Origin: Gnetum montanum
Lineage: Eukaryota > Streptophyta > Gnetopsida > Gnetales > Gnetaceae
Length of the DNA: 49,339 nucleotides
NCBI GenBank assembly: GCA_015680685.1
Contig: MNCI01020967.1
Coordinates: 1-49,339, forward strand
Direction of reading: 5' to 3'
Every line of letters starts with the position of its first letter. Position 1 is the first letter of the stretch. This document shows, piece by piece, positions 1 to 11,196 of this stretch. The notes below the pieces were generated by a model. The model ran no database searches, was not told where the DNA came from, and saw only the letters and a program-made list of their open reading frames with translations. The position numbers and the translations under genes are program-made.

Positions 1-3000
1 TGAGCGGAATGGAGTATGGTTTTAGATGGATGCTAGAAAGTTTCTCCCCTTTGTGCTAGAGAGATTCAGTGTAGTAGTGTGCTCCCACTTGAGTGAACAG
101 TTAGCATGAAGCATGCTTGAGATCATGTTGCCAAGGTCTTTAAATGGCGTAACGGCATTCATGGTTGACATTGATGAGGGGCCACTTACGATTGAGGATG
201 GTCTATCTGGAGGACCCAGATTTGCCTATCCCTTATCGCTTGTATGGGACTCACTATCAGATGGCTCTTACCATATCAAAAACACCCTTTTTCTAGGTGC
301 TCGCGCACATACGTTATTTCAGAATGCTTTGGGGACAGTGTATCGGATAAGAAGGTAAGGTCTCTTAATTTACCATGTTTACTTTATTGTTTAGGAGTTG
401 TTCATGTTTTAACCATTCATCCCTATGTAGGCCTTAATTCAACAATGAAGGAGTATGTATAGGTGACTATGGGCTCGCATTGGCTCGTATAGCCTTACAG
501 ACCTTCATGGTGGGTCCTACCCTTTGTGGTGTCATATTAGCACAGACTAAGGGTGAAATCATCCATTTCCACAAGCGATACTCCAGGGCTCTTGCACAAT
601 GCAAGGCTCGAGGGTGGCTGCATGGGGATTGGTCACGTAATGGACCGATTTTCCCCTATGATACTGATTTGGGTCCTAGCAATGTGAATCCCACAACTGA
701 AGCTAAGTGATGATATTTCTCTGATGCCTTACTTTGTTTCTTCGGCTGCAACGTTGGTTATACTGGTGCTATGGTTTTACATTATGCTTATAGTTAACGT
801 TCCCCCTGGTGGAGACACTATTACAACAGGGTGGACTAAGAGCACCTTGTCCACGAAATTTGGGAAAGTCAGCAAGGCACAGCGATGGTTACGTGCCAGT
901 TTGAATGATGTCAGCCTCATGGAGCTATTCACAACCCCAAGTCCTAATATCTCTATAACTGAAATGATTGGAATTGTTGATTCGTTCGACGACTCTATCA
1001 CTTACTACAACACCTGTATCAAGGGTGTTAAAATAGTTTTTCATCTATCAACCAAGTTCTTTTCAGACCTCTTCGATGTCCCGGCAGATGGTGTGAACGT
1101 GGTTTTGGATAGGGCGCAGAAGGAGCTCCATGTGGTCCATGAGCTGGAAGATTGGTTGGGCGTTCTCAAGCGCTCTAAGGGGTTTCCTATGCAGGGAACA
1201 TCAAAGGTGGTGGAAGTCAATGAACTGTATCCCCTGTTTAGGGCACGGGTGTTTCCTAAATCCCTGTCTCAAGTAAAGAGTCTTGGGGTGGAAGCCGTGC
1301 ACATCACGCAGACCATTTTAGAGACCAAGGTGCATTAAAATTGGGCCCAATTTTTGCTGTAGGATTCCATGGGGAGATAGTGTGGTTGAGTTCAAACGTT
1401 GAGGCGCAATCCCACTTTACTTTCGTGTTCTTCTCCAGTTATCTACGTCGCCTAGCCAAATTTTTGGTGGTTCGTGTAGATAACAATTTTTTTGCAGGAT
1501 TGTACTCAATTATCTCACCCATGGATTAACCATTTATTCAAGGTAGCTANGAAGCCAAATCAAAGGTTCAGAAGCATAAATGCCCTAGAGAGGTGGCCCC
1601 AACTATAGAAGAGCCAAGGGTGAAGCATATACGATTTAAAATGCCTGCATGAGGTAAGTAAGCCTGATGCACTTGTTTTATTAACATTATCATTATTTTT
1701 TTCTTATTCATTTTTTTCTTTTTGATTGTTTACATGAAACTAATGTTGGATCTATGAATGTCTTCAAAGCTGACTCCGGAAGTGAGAAGACAGGAGCTAG
1801 AAATGATCATCAAGAATGAGGAAGTCCCAATGAATTTAATTGAGAAGGAAGAGGTCAACAAAGATCAAGTGGAAGTGATCTAAGAACTGGTGCAAGACAC
1901 CATGGAGACAGAACTAGTCGATGACTGAGATGGTGTTGATGAAATGTTTGATGGCTTCCTCAGGGGAAGATTAGACCTTGGCAACCCTCTAAACTGGGAA
2001 GGAAACAGAGAATCCAGTATTTTTTTGTTTCACTGCGTTGGCTTGTGAATCGTTGTTTCCATTATTTGGTCTTTTGATTTTATGTTTTTTATCACTTCCA
2101 AACAAAGATATTGAAACTAGGATGGTTCCTACCATGCGATTAGAAGTTCCTATGATAGAGGTTCCCCCTGAAATGACCACTAAAGCCAATCCATCTCACA
2201 CTCATGAATCGTTTACTTGGACCGAAATGCCAAGCAAAATGGATTTTGTCACCAGTATCGTTAACGAGGTGGTCGAACGGATTCAACAAGCTCACCCCAA
2301 AATAGGTACAAAAGTCTCAAGCATTTTTCTTCCTTCAATTTTCACATTCTTTTTTTTTTGCCATCTAAGGTCTAATTCCTGTTCTTTTCGTGTCGGTAGG
2401 GGCTAAACTAAAGTGGTATCTGTCTGAGGCTATTTGTATTGACAACTTGCCTACACTACCACCAGAAGTTGAACAAGTACCGAGACAAGTCTATGATGAG
2501 GTTGCGGAATGTCTTGTGCATAACCCCAAATCGCTTTAGACCTATAGGTGCTCCATTGAACAGCTATGTTTGCAGATCCAGGCAAGGGAAAGAGAGGTTT
2601 CTGAGTTATCAGCCGAACGTGATGATCTCAAATCTTGTTATGAGTTCACCTCAGCTAGATTAACAAGTGATCATTCTTGGCAAACTTCTGAGATCACTTA
2701 TACCAGATATTGGAACTTGTTGAATCACCATGTATCACTGATTTGGGAGCTAGCAAAGCGTAAGGCCCAGATAGATTTACTGAACCTCAAGTGTCAAGAT
2801 TGGAAGGCTTTCACTTCTAAGGTGAAGAAGTGGGGTCAAGATGAAATGACCCATAACTATCATTATAAGAAATCGCTAAAAGACGTATCTATAGAGAAGC
2901 GTCAGCTTAAGATGTTCGTAGAGGGTTTGGGTCTACGCTCTACATTTGATACGTTTGCTAAGAATACCATTATTGAGATGGAATCGCCCAAGAGGGTAAT

Positions 3001-3359
3001 TATGACTGCTTCTAGGGAGGTCTCTATGGGTGAATTTCCTTTGAAACCTCCCACATGGTCAGTGGTTAACAAAGGGAAGGCCTTAGTGAACGTCGATCTG
3101 GACTGACTAGGCTAGTGTCTCTGAGGAAGAAATTCTTCGTAGGTTAGAATACAGGCTAGGAGGATCTTCTTCGGTAAGTCTTTTAAAGTTGATAATAACT
3201 TTTGAATCTCTTCTCTTTTCTTTTGCGTTAATTGTTTCTTTTTTGCTTTTTTTATAGGGTCAAGGAAATGGCGACATTCGAGAAGGTAGCCCTAGTGAAG
3301 CGGGGACTCGTGATGCCGAGGACTCTCAGGGGGACACGCCTGCTGACCCTGAAGCTTAA
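1..3359 (+). pseudogene. Antisense multi-exon gene, copy A (5' end outside window)
   Basis: Gene of unrecognised function lying opposite to gag-protease of element A. It is homologous by eye to copies C, D and E. Exonic pieces include 1-352, about 431-703, 794-1653, 1770-2016, 2108-2305, 2400-3173 and 3258-3359. Candidate GT..AG introns are 353-430, about 704-793, 1654-1769, 2017-2107, 2306-2399 and 3174-3257. Conserved blocks are LSTKFFSDLFDVPADG (about 1048-1092), LYPLFRARVFPKSLSQ (about 1227-1275) and RRLAKFLVVRV (about 1448-1480). A hydrophilic, coiled-coil-like stretch spans 2570-2990 and a short acidic Ser/Glu-rich end follows the last intron. Stops and frameshifts are scattered: the frame changes near 1335, and a TAG near 3104 stands where copy D has Trp. 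The ATG at 724 lies in an intron. The central block resembles plant-transposon-associated domains, but only weakly. Confidence 0.7.
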
Positions 3360-3807
3360 CTTTTATTTTAATTTGATGTTATCATTACTCATGTTGTTGC
3401 ATGAGTTGCAAACAAAATATTTTGCTTTGGGATGTATATGGACTGGTGTCTGAAATCGGTTAATTGTTTTATTTGTCTATTTATACATGAATATATATAT
3501 ATGTTTTTTGTTTGAATTTTGAATTTGTTTGAACATCGATAAGCGTAGATTTAAAGTGAAAATATTTTTGTTCTTTTGGCTATTGTTGTTTAAATGTAAA
3601 CACGATGCCGCAATGTAAAATTTTTTGGTTTGTTTTGTTGTTTGAGTGTAATTCATGAAGTAGGAATGCAAGTAGGAATGTAATTATAATTGAAGGATAA
3701 TTGTGAAAAGGGAAATGTGAAGAAAAATTGTAACTAATAACACGACAACGTAAGTATAAATTCGAACAATGAACTTGAATTTGTGAGAAAAGAGTGTAAG
3801 CAAATGG
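3360..3807. other. AT-rich spacer, no gene seen
   Basis: Between the stop of antisense gene copy A and the TAGTTTAAGG array. It is AT-rich, with TA and T runs around 3490-3510. The short open frames here have no homologue in the matching interval of element D. It probably holds the 3' untranslated region of the antisense gene. Confidence 0.5.
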
Positions 3808-3985
3808 TCTAGTTTAAGGCCATTTCGGGCCCCATGCACTAGTTTAAGGCCATATCGGGCCATGTGTAAACAAGAGAAGTTTCAAGTGATACTGGTGGGT
3901 TTCTTGGTAGACCGACCATTTTTTATCGTGGCTAGTTTTATGTCGTTGCGGACATGTGATAGTTTAATGCCATTTTGGATTGTGA
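3808..3985. repeat. TAGTTTAAGGCC spacer array of element A
   Basis: Four diverged units of the type CTAGTTTAAGGCCATTTCGG with variable spacers (near 3810, 3839, 3932 and 3959). The array lies between the antisense gene and the end of the gag-protease frame, exactly as at 31625-31965 in element D and 13290-13570 in element C. Confidence 0.75.
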
Positions 3986-4000
3986 ATGTAGCTTATTGGT

Positions 4001-5300
4001 TTAGTAATTTTTTATTTTTCTCATCTTAACATTAGGAGTGGCGTTGATGGGCATGATTCTATACTCAGCGTCCCCTTCACTGATCACGTTGAAAGGTAAT
4101 TCGGCCCAAGGGACATCTGATGGAATAGTTCCTACATTGGTGTTTTCTAGTGTTTCTGCATGTACGATAGTTTCTACGTTTGTTGTAGTTTCTAGGTTAG
4201 GCGGTATATGTACAATTTTAGGTCCGGGTATTTCTGTGCTATATGAAGTTTCTTTTGCAGCTACCGGATCATCGTCCTTCGATTGTGTGAAACTTTGTTT
4301 TTCCTTTGGGTCATCCTGTTTAGGCTCTTCAAACTTAACCTCCGAGCCTTGGTCTGTGTCCGTGTGTGACAAGATGGTAGGTGTAGCAGCCTCTCCACGT
4401 ATAATGATTTCACCACCTTCATAAGGCAGGTGAATCTCTTGGTGTATGGGGGAAGCAACTGCTTTCAGTTGGGCTAGCCAGGGTCTTCCTAATATTAAGT
4501 TGAACCCTGGCATTTGGTCAATGATCACAAAGTCCACAGATGTGGGGAACTAATCCCCTGCTATAAAATCCAAAGTTACGGTGCCTTTTACTACTACGCG
4601 CGATCCACTAAACAACTTTAAGCATGTGGTGGGGGTTGTTCTAATTAGTTCCGTAAGCCCTAATTGTTCGATGACGAGATAGGGTACTACGTTTGTAGTA
4701 GCTCCATCATCTACATACACTCTATGTATTTTGAATTGATTTACTTGTATCGTTATGAACATAGGTTTGGTTTTCACTTCTCCTATTTTCTCATCCATTT
4801 TGATGTTGTCATTGTGGAAACCTAGTGATTTAGAAGTCGATCCTTGAGGCGAATACATTACCACATGAATTGAAGGTTCATTTGGAGGTAAGTCTTCACT
4901 TACTGGGATGTATGTCAACATGCGTACTAGGGCTTCGCGGTGAGTTTGAGAAGTTAACACCAGGTCGTATAGGCTTAATGAAGTGTTTTTCTACTTAACT
5001 GCTTGCGTAACCTGTGTTAGGGCTGTTGCTAGATCTTTACCGTTAGGTGAATATTTGTTAGTGGTTACTTGGTCCATCGGTCCTAATAGTTTTATCTCAT
5101 GTGGGGCTGGTTTGATGTTTTCTTCCGTAACTGTTGATTTCGATGCATCATGTATTCCCGATGATTCTCCCTTAGCGTTCGGCTCATTAGTAGGTGATGC
5201 CATGGGTATTGCACTTAGCGGGGTAGGCTTGGGGGGTCCTAAGGCTAGTCGTTGATATTCCTTCTCCAAGAATTCCCGTGTAAGCCTATCTACCAGGCGC
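4001..5300 (-). pseudogene. Protease part of gag-pro polyprotein, element A
   Basis: Retropepsin-like aspartic protease that would process the Gag polyprotein in the virus-like particle. The active-site segment VYVDDGATTNVVP lies near 4690-4725, with DDG in place of the common D-S/T-G, as often seen in plant Ty3/gypsy proteases. The second conserved segment, NLILGRPWLAQL, is near 4470-4505. A TAG at 4550-4552 lies between the two, at the same place as in element D. A tail of about 150 residues, acidic and containing PWAELPFNVI, follows and ends in a stop at 4001. The same tail type occurs in elements C and D. No RT follows; the TAGTTTAAGG array and the antisense gene come next. Confidence 0.82.
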
Positions 5301-8214
5301 TCTTATGTGTGGCACGAGGGAACAGTTGGTTTCTGGATTTCAGGTTGCTTTGGAACCCGTATGAAGTATGGAGTAGGACGAGGTTGGATGGTTGGAGACA
5401 GTTTGAGTGTCAGGCTACCTAGGCACTCTAACAACATATGAGGTCGGTCTATTTTGTCTTTGCAAAGTGGGAGATTGATGGTTATTGAAATGCTCGAATA
5501 TCCTGACATTGTATGGAGTTGGTCTAGTTGGGGGTTGTAGTTCCGTGGTTGCAACCGCCAGCATCACCCAGACGACATAGGGATTGGGCCGGGTAGGTGA
5601 TTGTGTGTTTACGGTAGTAGTGGCGGGAGGTAAATGTACCACATATGGTTTTTGTGGTATGGTAGGAGCTGCCACTGCGAGAGGTATACGAATGACATAG
5701 GGTCTTTGAGGGGTAAGCGAGGTACATGGGGAGTATGATGGTTGAGGTGTGGGTGTTTGTGCAGTGGGCGGAATATGCACTACAAATGGTCTCTTAGGTA
5801 TTTGCTGCTCATGATCTAAATAGATGGTGTTAATCCTAGGTGTTTCCGATTCATTATCCAAGTAGATGGTGTTAATTACATATGGTGCTTCCTTAGTATT
5901 TAGAGGATCTTTATATACGCCCATGACCTGGTTTTGTGGTTGGACCGGGTTGGCTTCATCAAAAGTGATTTGAAATCCGTCAATCATCCATTGAATATCT
6001 TGTTTTAGGGTGAAACAATAGTCAGTTCCATGCCCATTACATTGATGATAATCAAAAAAATGGTCCATTCTAAAGCCCTTTCGAACTAGGGGCTCATCTG
6101 GTGTTTCCAGGGTTGGGTTCTGAACCAATTGACAAAACCGATCATGTCTTTGGATTGCTATGGGGGATAATTGTTTATGTTTCATTAGTTCGGCCTTCAA
6201 GAGTTGGTTGAATAATTGCGATTATTTCATGGAAAATGGTGTGTATTGAGAGGGGTGCCTCCTCTTGAAGTTTCTTGCATGACCCGGCGTAGGATTTTGT
6301 GATGTGGATGATTCGGGTGCAGTCGTAGGAGCGGGTCTAGCGTAATTAGTAGGGGCATCAGGTGATTTGCCTTGTTGTCCCACATTCACTTATTGTGTTT
6401 CCGCTACTCCTACTATAGTTGTTTTAGCCTTTTCTTTGTCTTTCTTATTATGTTGGTTTTTAAAGGCTAAATAGGCAAGGTCATGGCTGTTTTGGGTTGC
6501 CTCCTCTATGTTCTTGATTTCTACAAATGCTTGACTAAGAGTGCGTGAATTGAGATAATATAATTTGGACTTGAAAAAATCATTAATGGCCCCTTTTAGG
6601 ATGGTGAGGAGATACGTCTTTGGGATTGGCTCGTGGAGCTCATTGACGGCAGCACTCCACTGTTGAATAAATTTTTGAACAGGTTCAAGTAGTGCTTGCT
6701 TCACCTATATGAGGCTGTCAAGTGTTGCTTCAGGCTTCAAGTTATACTTGAATCTGGTAACGAACTAGTGCAATAAATCTTCTAGGGAAGCTATTGAGTT
6801 TCAGGGCAAAGCCCGATACCAGTCAAGTGCTCTCCCTATGAGGGACATGGGGAATACTCGCAGAATGGCATGTGGCCATGCCTGAAGTAACGCGCATTCT
6901 AATCTAAATGTTATAAGATGAGTGTTGGGGTCTATCTCCTCATTGTACTTAGTTAACATAGGTAAGGAAACACCCTTAGGTAATGTTAAAGGTGGAACCG
7001 AAGAGCTGATAGGGTCATCTTAATAGAAATCCACTACCGTAAGCTCTCTGTCAATGGCTATTCTAAGGCGCTTGACCTCGTTAGTTAGCTCTTGCATTAG
7101 CTTTTTGGCATCATCCCAATCTTGGGCACTAGGTGGGATAGTAGATGGATTATGTTGTACAGTATACAAGTTAGATTGTTGCACAGTGGGCTAGAGGGAA
7201 GAAAGTTGTGTTGTTGAAGGTTGTACTTGTAGAAAATTCATAGTGGATGGTACTAAGGACGACACATTGTAGGGAAAGGTTTGTTGGGGTTGTTGTTGCT
7301 ATTGCACTTGAGGGACGTTCACGGGTGTAATTGTATGAGGTGGCATGTTATAGTGAGGAGGTTGATGCGGTTGTATACCAGTCGCAGCCCATTGCTCGGG
7401 CACGCTCTCTATAGGAACACCCTGAAATTGTTGAGTTACAGTTGTAAAGGATGCTCCTTGGGTTTGGATCCATGGTATATAGTGTGCTAATGTAGAAGCT
7501 GGTATTACATATGGCATCCCGATCACTCGGGATGGGAAGGTTACTCCTACATTATTTTGAGGAGGTTGTACTTGTAAGAACGTGGGTACTGTGGTAGCGG
7601 GACGGATAGCGAGGGGAAGCGTATTGAATTGTGCATCGGTCACAGGAGGAGTGGGGACAAGAGTGGATGCCTCTTGTTGAGGCACATGTGCTTGAGTGAT
7701 TTTAAATGGCTGGAGGGACGTTGTCTCCCCCATGAACGGGTGAGACAACGGGTTTGCGTAAGTTTGTGGGTTGAGGGTATGATATGAATCCTCATGTTTG
7801 GACTGAGCTGCGAAATTGTCTTCGTCCTCTATTTAGGGGTTTGGCATCGGCTAGTCTAGAGGCTGATTCATTACTAGAAGGAGCTATGAGATGAGCTCAG
7901 AGTAGTACTCGGGGAGAGGGATGATGTCATGCGGGGAAGGGATGAACTCATGTCCTTCCCTATGAAACAGTTCGTATTGTCTCTTAACCTCCATTTCAGT
8001 TTGATCCACTGCTAGGCTGGCTTGTATATTTATGCATATGAAATTATATTTCTCCTATGTCATAATGTTAAATGACGAGTTCCTCCCTTGCAGTCTTACA
8101 GACCAGTGACGTCCTGCCGTGGGTTGTACTACAGGTTGTTGAATGGCCATGGGGCCTACGATATCTGTGATGGGCTTGGTTGAAGCGTTGGGATTCGCAG
8201 TGTTCATGATGAAA
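5301..8214 (-). pseudogene. Gag polyprotein, element A
   Basis: Structural capsid/nucleocapsid region. The start is taken at the ATG near 8214 because similar N-termini (Pro-rich, then a Ser-Leu-Arg-Leu-like stretch) open gag in B and D. A Gln/Pro-rich segment (7299-7748) follows. The retrotransposon gag domain spans about 6390-7020, with recognisable LIGRALDWYRALP and FKYNLKPEATLD. Next comes a Lys-rich segment, then a degenerate zinc-knuckle-like motif near 6010-6065 (HQCNGHGTDYCFTLK) that lacks a clear first Cys. From about 5790 to 5330 there are five or more diverged copies of a PYVVRVP-type repeat leading into protease. Several TAG stops stand where copy D has Gln or another sense codon, and the frame shifts near 5420. 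Confidence 0.82.
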
Positions 8215-9003
8215 TGGTTGTGAATATAACATGGTAGAAGGAATGTGAAATGAGTATATTTATCAACATACACCTAAGTTCGTGGCATGTAGCTTGTTTA
8301 CATAACGTGCAAACTAGATCCCAGCGTACAAGCTTCCACGACCAACGTACAGAAACTGATCACGGTGTGTCAGCTGAGTTCGTGGCGTGCAAACTATGAC
8401 TATTAGCATAAAACTAGAGTGGTCAATGTGTTGCAAGTGGCAGTAGCATGTAGACAAAGTCTATAGCATGCAGGTTGGCGGTCTACAGCATGCAGATTGG
8501 CGATCTATAGTGTGCAGGTTGGTGGTAGCGTGCAGACAAAGTCTACAGCATGCAGGTTGGCGGCAGCATGCAGAAAAAGTCTATAGTGTACAGGTTGGTG
8601 GTCTACAGTGTGCAAATTGGTGATCTACAGTGTGCAGGTTGGTGACAACGTGTAGACAAAGTCTACAGTGTGCAGGTTGGTGGCAGCATGCAGATAAAGT
8701 CTACAGCATGCAAGTTGGTGGTCTATAGCGTGTAGACAGGGCCTACAGTGTGCAGGTTGACGGTAGCGTGCAAACAAAGTCTACAGCGTGCAGGTTGGCG
8801 ATAGCATGTAGACAAGGCCTACAACGTGCAATGTGGGGCATGCAACGTGTAGACGCTTAGAATGCTACAGAATGGGGTACAGATCTAGGAAGTTCAGAAC
8901 CAGGCTTAGTGTTGGTGTAATGTGAATCTGGGAAAACCAAGGTACAGATCTGAAGTGCAAGGGTATGTGTATGAGATCAAGGTAAGGTTAAACAGTTTCA
9001 TCA
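8215..9003 (-). other. 5' leader of element A
   Basis: Untranslated leader between PBS and gag. No conserved frame is seen. About half of it is the modular tandem repeat listed separately. Confidence 0.7.
8440..8855. repeat. 22-bp + 16-bp modular tandem repeat
   Basis: Built from two modules: a 22-mer close to GTCTACAGCATGCAGGTTGGCG and a 16-mer close to GCAGCATGCAGACAAA. Runs of one to three 22-mers alternate with single 16-mers. Copies differ mainly by C/T and A/G transitions. Confidence 0.85.
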
Positions 9004-9020
9004 CCCTCCTTCTAGCGCCA
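9004..9020 (-). other. Primer-binding site, element A
   Basis: On the minus strand this reads TGGCGCTAGAAGGAGGG. It begins with the TGG that pairs with a tRNA CCA end and lies 5 nt inside the LTR. The same 17-mer (one mismatch in B) sits inside the LTRs of B, D and F. I did not assign the tRNA. Confidence 0.8.
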
Positions 9021-9025
9021 TTTTC

Positions 9026-10462
9026 TTTACTATCCGAAATCGTCGGTCTCCGGCTGGAATGAAATAGAAACTAGGAGATCCCCGAACAAGCACAGAAGAC
9101 CCTACCTTTGCTTGAGGGCAAGCTAGAATTAACGAAGGCAGAGTACCTTGAGTGGTCCGCACGCAAATCAGACAAGGATTTCGCCAAATGTACACCAATA
9201 TACTGTATGTAGGGTTATATGTAAATGGCGTAACTAATGTAAAATGGAGCGTATACGTATAGGAATGTAAACAGTAAGCATACAAGAATGAACAAAAAAC
9301 TGTAACAAATCTTAGCAAAATAAATATGGCAATATTATTGCATAATAGAAGTTACAATGCACTAGTCTCAACGTAGTTGTGGATCTGACACAAGGTGGAT
9401 GGAAAGCTTCGGTAGATGCAGTGGGATGATGGTTTGCTAAATTTGGCTGCAAGCATAGCATGAAGGATGTATGCTTAGCATGCAGGATGGAAGTCCAGTG
9501 TGTAAGATGTAGGGTTCTGGATTTTCTTAGTGTGGGTTGCCCAAATTTTTGCCAAGATGCCTCCAATTTTTCGAACCTAGATCTGGTCAAAAATCAGGGT
9601 TTTTATATAGGCACGGATGTTCCATTCAGATCTGAGATGGGATTATTGGTTGTGGGGTGCTAGAATTTTGGATCGGGTGACATGTGGAGCATTGACCAAG
9701 TGCAAACGAATGAAATTTTACAAGTGTACAGTGTCCTGCATGCCAGCGTGTATTGTTGCACGCCAGCATATACTACTACATGCCAGCATGTACATGCTGG
9801 GCATGTAAACTCGGTGTACAGACTTGACTAAAACAAAAGAAGTCATTTTTACAAACTACTGCTACAACAAGAATCCTCAAATTCGGCCCTCGGATTTCAA
9901 TTCGGATGTCACGAGAATGCTACCTATCGATGTTCAACTTGGTTGGACTTGATCTGACATGATTCTAGAGAGCTTTGATTGGTATATGTTGTGCTACACA
10001 CTAGGCATATACGCTGTATACACTGGGCGTATATACTAGGCATACACGTTGTTCACACTGGGCGTACACACTGGGCATGCAGGATGTACATGCTATTCAC
10101 ACTGGGTCTATACATTGAACATACACACTGTTCGTACACGCTGGGCATGCAGGATGTACATGCTTAGCATATGAACTCCAAAGTGCATGATTTTGAGGCC
10201 AAAATTCGATTTTCTAGAGCCCATGATGATGCCTAACAATTGCTCTATCCCTGTAAGTTGATGCCTTGTACAAAGTCTTGCTCCGAATTATCTGTTTCAG
10301 GTAATCCTTGAGATCACGTGCTAGTCACACATGCTGGAGATGCACGTTGGAGATGCATGCTGGGCGTACACGCTAGGCATACACGCTAGGCGTACACGCT
10401 AGGTACTTACTGCATACTCAGGGAAAACTAAGTTTTTTGAGTTCAAAATTAGCAAGGTTTGA
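9026..10462 (-). repeat. 5' LTR of element A
   Basis: About 1.44 kb. The inner end (near 9026) follows the PBS and aligns with the other LTRs through the block around 9140-9180, which is GTGCCCTGAACGGTCT-like in D. The outer end near 10462 matches the U3 start TGAAACACC in degraded form. A TATATAAA box lies on the minus strand at 9602-9609. U3 (9720-10410) is rich in repeated TACACGCTGGGCGTA-type words. No second LTR is in the window, so the ends rest on comparison with the other elements. Confidence 0.78.
9602..9609 (-). promoter_or_regulatory. TATA box of LTR A
   Basis: TATATAAA within CCTATATAAAAACC on the minus strand. The block about 75 bp upstream (GGTCAATG..CCACATGTCAC, near 9667-9700) is also found upstream of the TATA box of LTR F. 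Confidence 0.65.
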
Positions 10463-10940
10463 CGCCAGATGTCACCATAGTTCTCTGTCAATCCCAGGGA
10501 ACCATTTCTTACTGAGTTTGACTCCATTCAAAGCTATTTGTGATGCTGTCAAGCTTTAGTCGTGGTGGGGAGCATCATGATCTTAGTGTGATTCTTGCTG
10601 GAGAAGTACTAAGCTCAGAATTTTGTGGTGTTTTAGCTATCAGGGGTACAGTGGTATTAGGTGAAGGAATAAATTCCTTCCCGTTACAGTACATGAACTC
10701 ATACTCTCATTTTTCCTTGAATTCTTGTGGATACATGGGTAGGTTTGCTACTAGTTTAGCATAGAGGAAATTGTAGTATTCCCTGTGCTGAGCATGTCCC
10801 TCAGGCTCCTTGTTTTGCAACCTGAGGGATTGGCATGGTCGCACTAGACTAATTGGCTGCTCGACCATAAGAGGCGTAACTTGCATGGTCCAAGGGTTCT
10901 TAAGGTTGGCAGTGTCAACAACGGTAGTTGATGTAGTCAT
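10463..10940 (-). pseudogene. Gag N-terminus, element B (interrupted)
   Basis: Open from the ATG at 10940 to 10707, with related sequence probably continuing to the element A junction. The stretch PCQSLRLQ followed by YYNFLYAKL matches PCQSLRLR..YDFLYEKV at 35892-36083 in element D, which identifies this as the same gag N-terminal region. The capsid domain is absent because A inserted here. If B is otherwise whole, the remainder should lie left of the window, beyond element A. Confidence 0.7.
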
Positions 10941-11173
10941 TCTTTATGTGGTTGGTAAATAATGATGATAAGGATAAAGATCACAAGGGTAGAGGCAAAT
11001 TAATGTAATAATCGGGGCTTTCTATCTTGTAGGATTCCAAAGAAATCATCGGAGGGACCGATCTACACCACACGATCCTATAAACAACCTCGAAGGTATT
11101 ATGTTTATGTTGATTGATAATGGGTACAGACAGCTTACAAGACTACCCATAAAATATGGATCAAATATGAAGG
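10941..11173 (-). other. Leader of element B
   Basis: Short leader between gag and PBS. No tandem repeat of the kind seen in the leaders of A and F. Confidence 0.6.
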
Positions 11174-11190
11174 CCCTCCTTCTAGTGCCA
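11174..11190 (-). other. Primer-binding site, element B
   Basis: Minus strand TGGCACTAGAAGGAGGG, one mismatch from the PBS of A, D and F. It lies 6 nt from the LTR end. Confidence 0.78.
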
Positions 11191-11196
11191 GAAAAC

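Larger units (their letters stand above)
1..10462 (-). mobile_element. Element A: partial giant Ty3/gypsy LTR retrotransposon
   Basis: Minus-strand element entering from the left edge. Reading in its own sense from high to low coordinates it has a 5' LTR (9026-10462), PBS (9004-9020), leader with short tandem repeats, gag, protease, a small repeat array, and then a gene on the opposite strand reaching base 1. RT and integrase are not in the window. By analogy with element D they should lie to the left. The right LTR end abuts the gag N-terminal region of element B, so A appears to have inserted into B. Every open frame carries stops or frameshifts. Confidence 0.82.

Noticed and set aside
724-793. 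Hydrophobic N-terminus of the open frame starting at 724 as a signal peptide or membrane segment
   Set aside because: This part lies in a probable intron ending in CTTATAG at 793. Homology to copies D and E begins only after it.
8440-8855. CRISPR-like array
   Set aside because: Modules are contiguous variants of each other without unique spacers, and the setting is a plant retrotransposon leader.
9979-10167. Open frame with repeated His/Tyr/Gly residues
   Set aside because: It is made by repeated TACACGCTGGGCGTA-type words in U3 of LTR A and is not conserved in the other LTRs.
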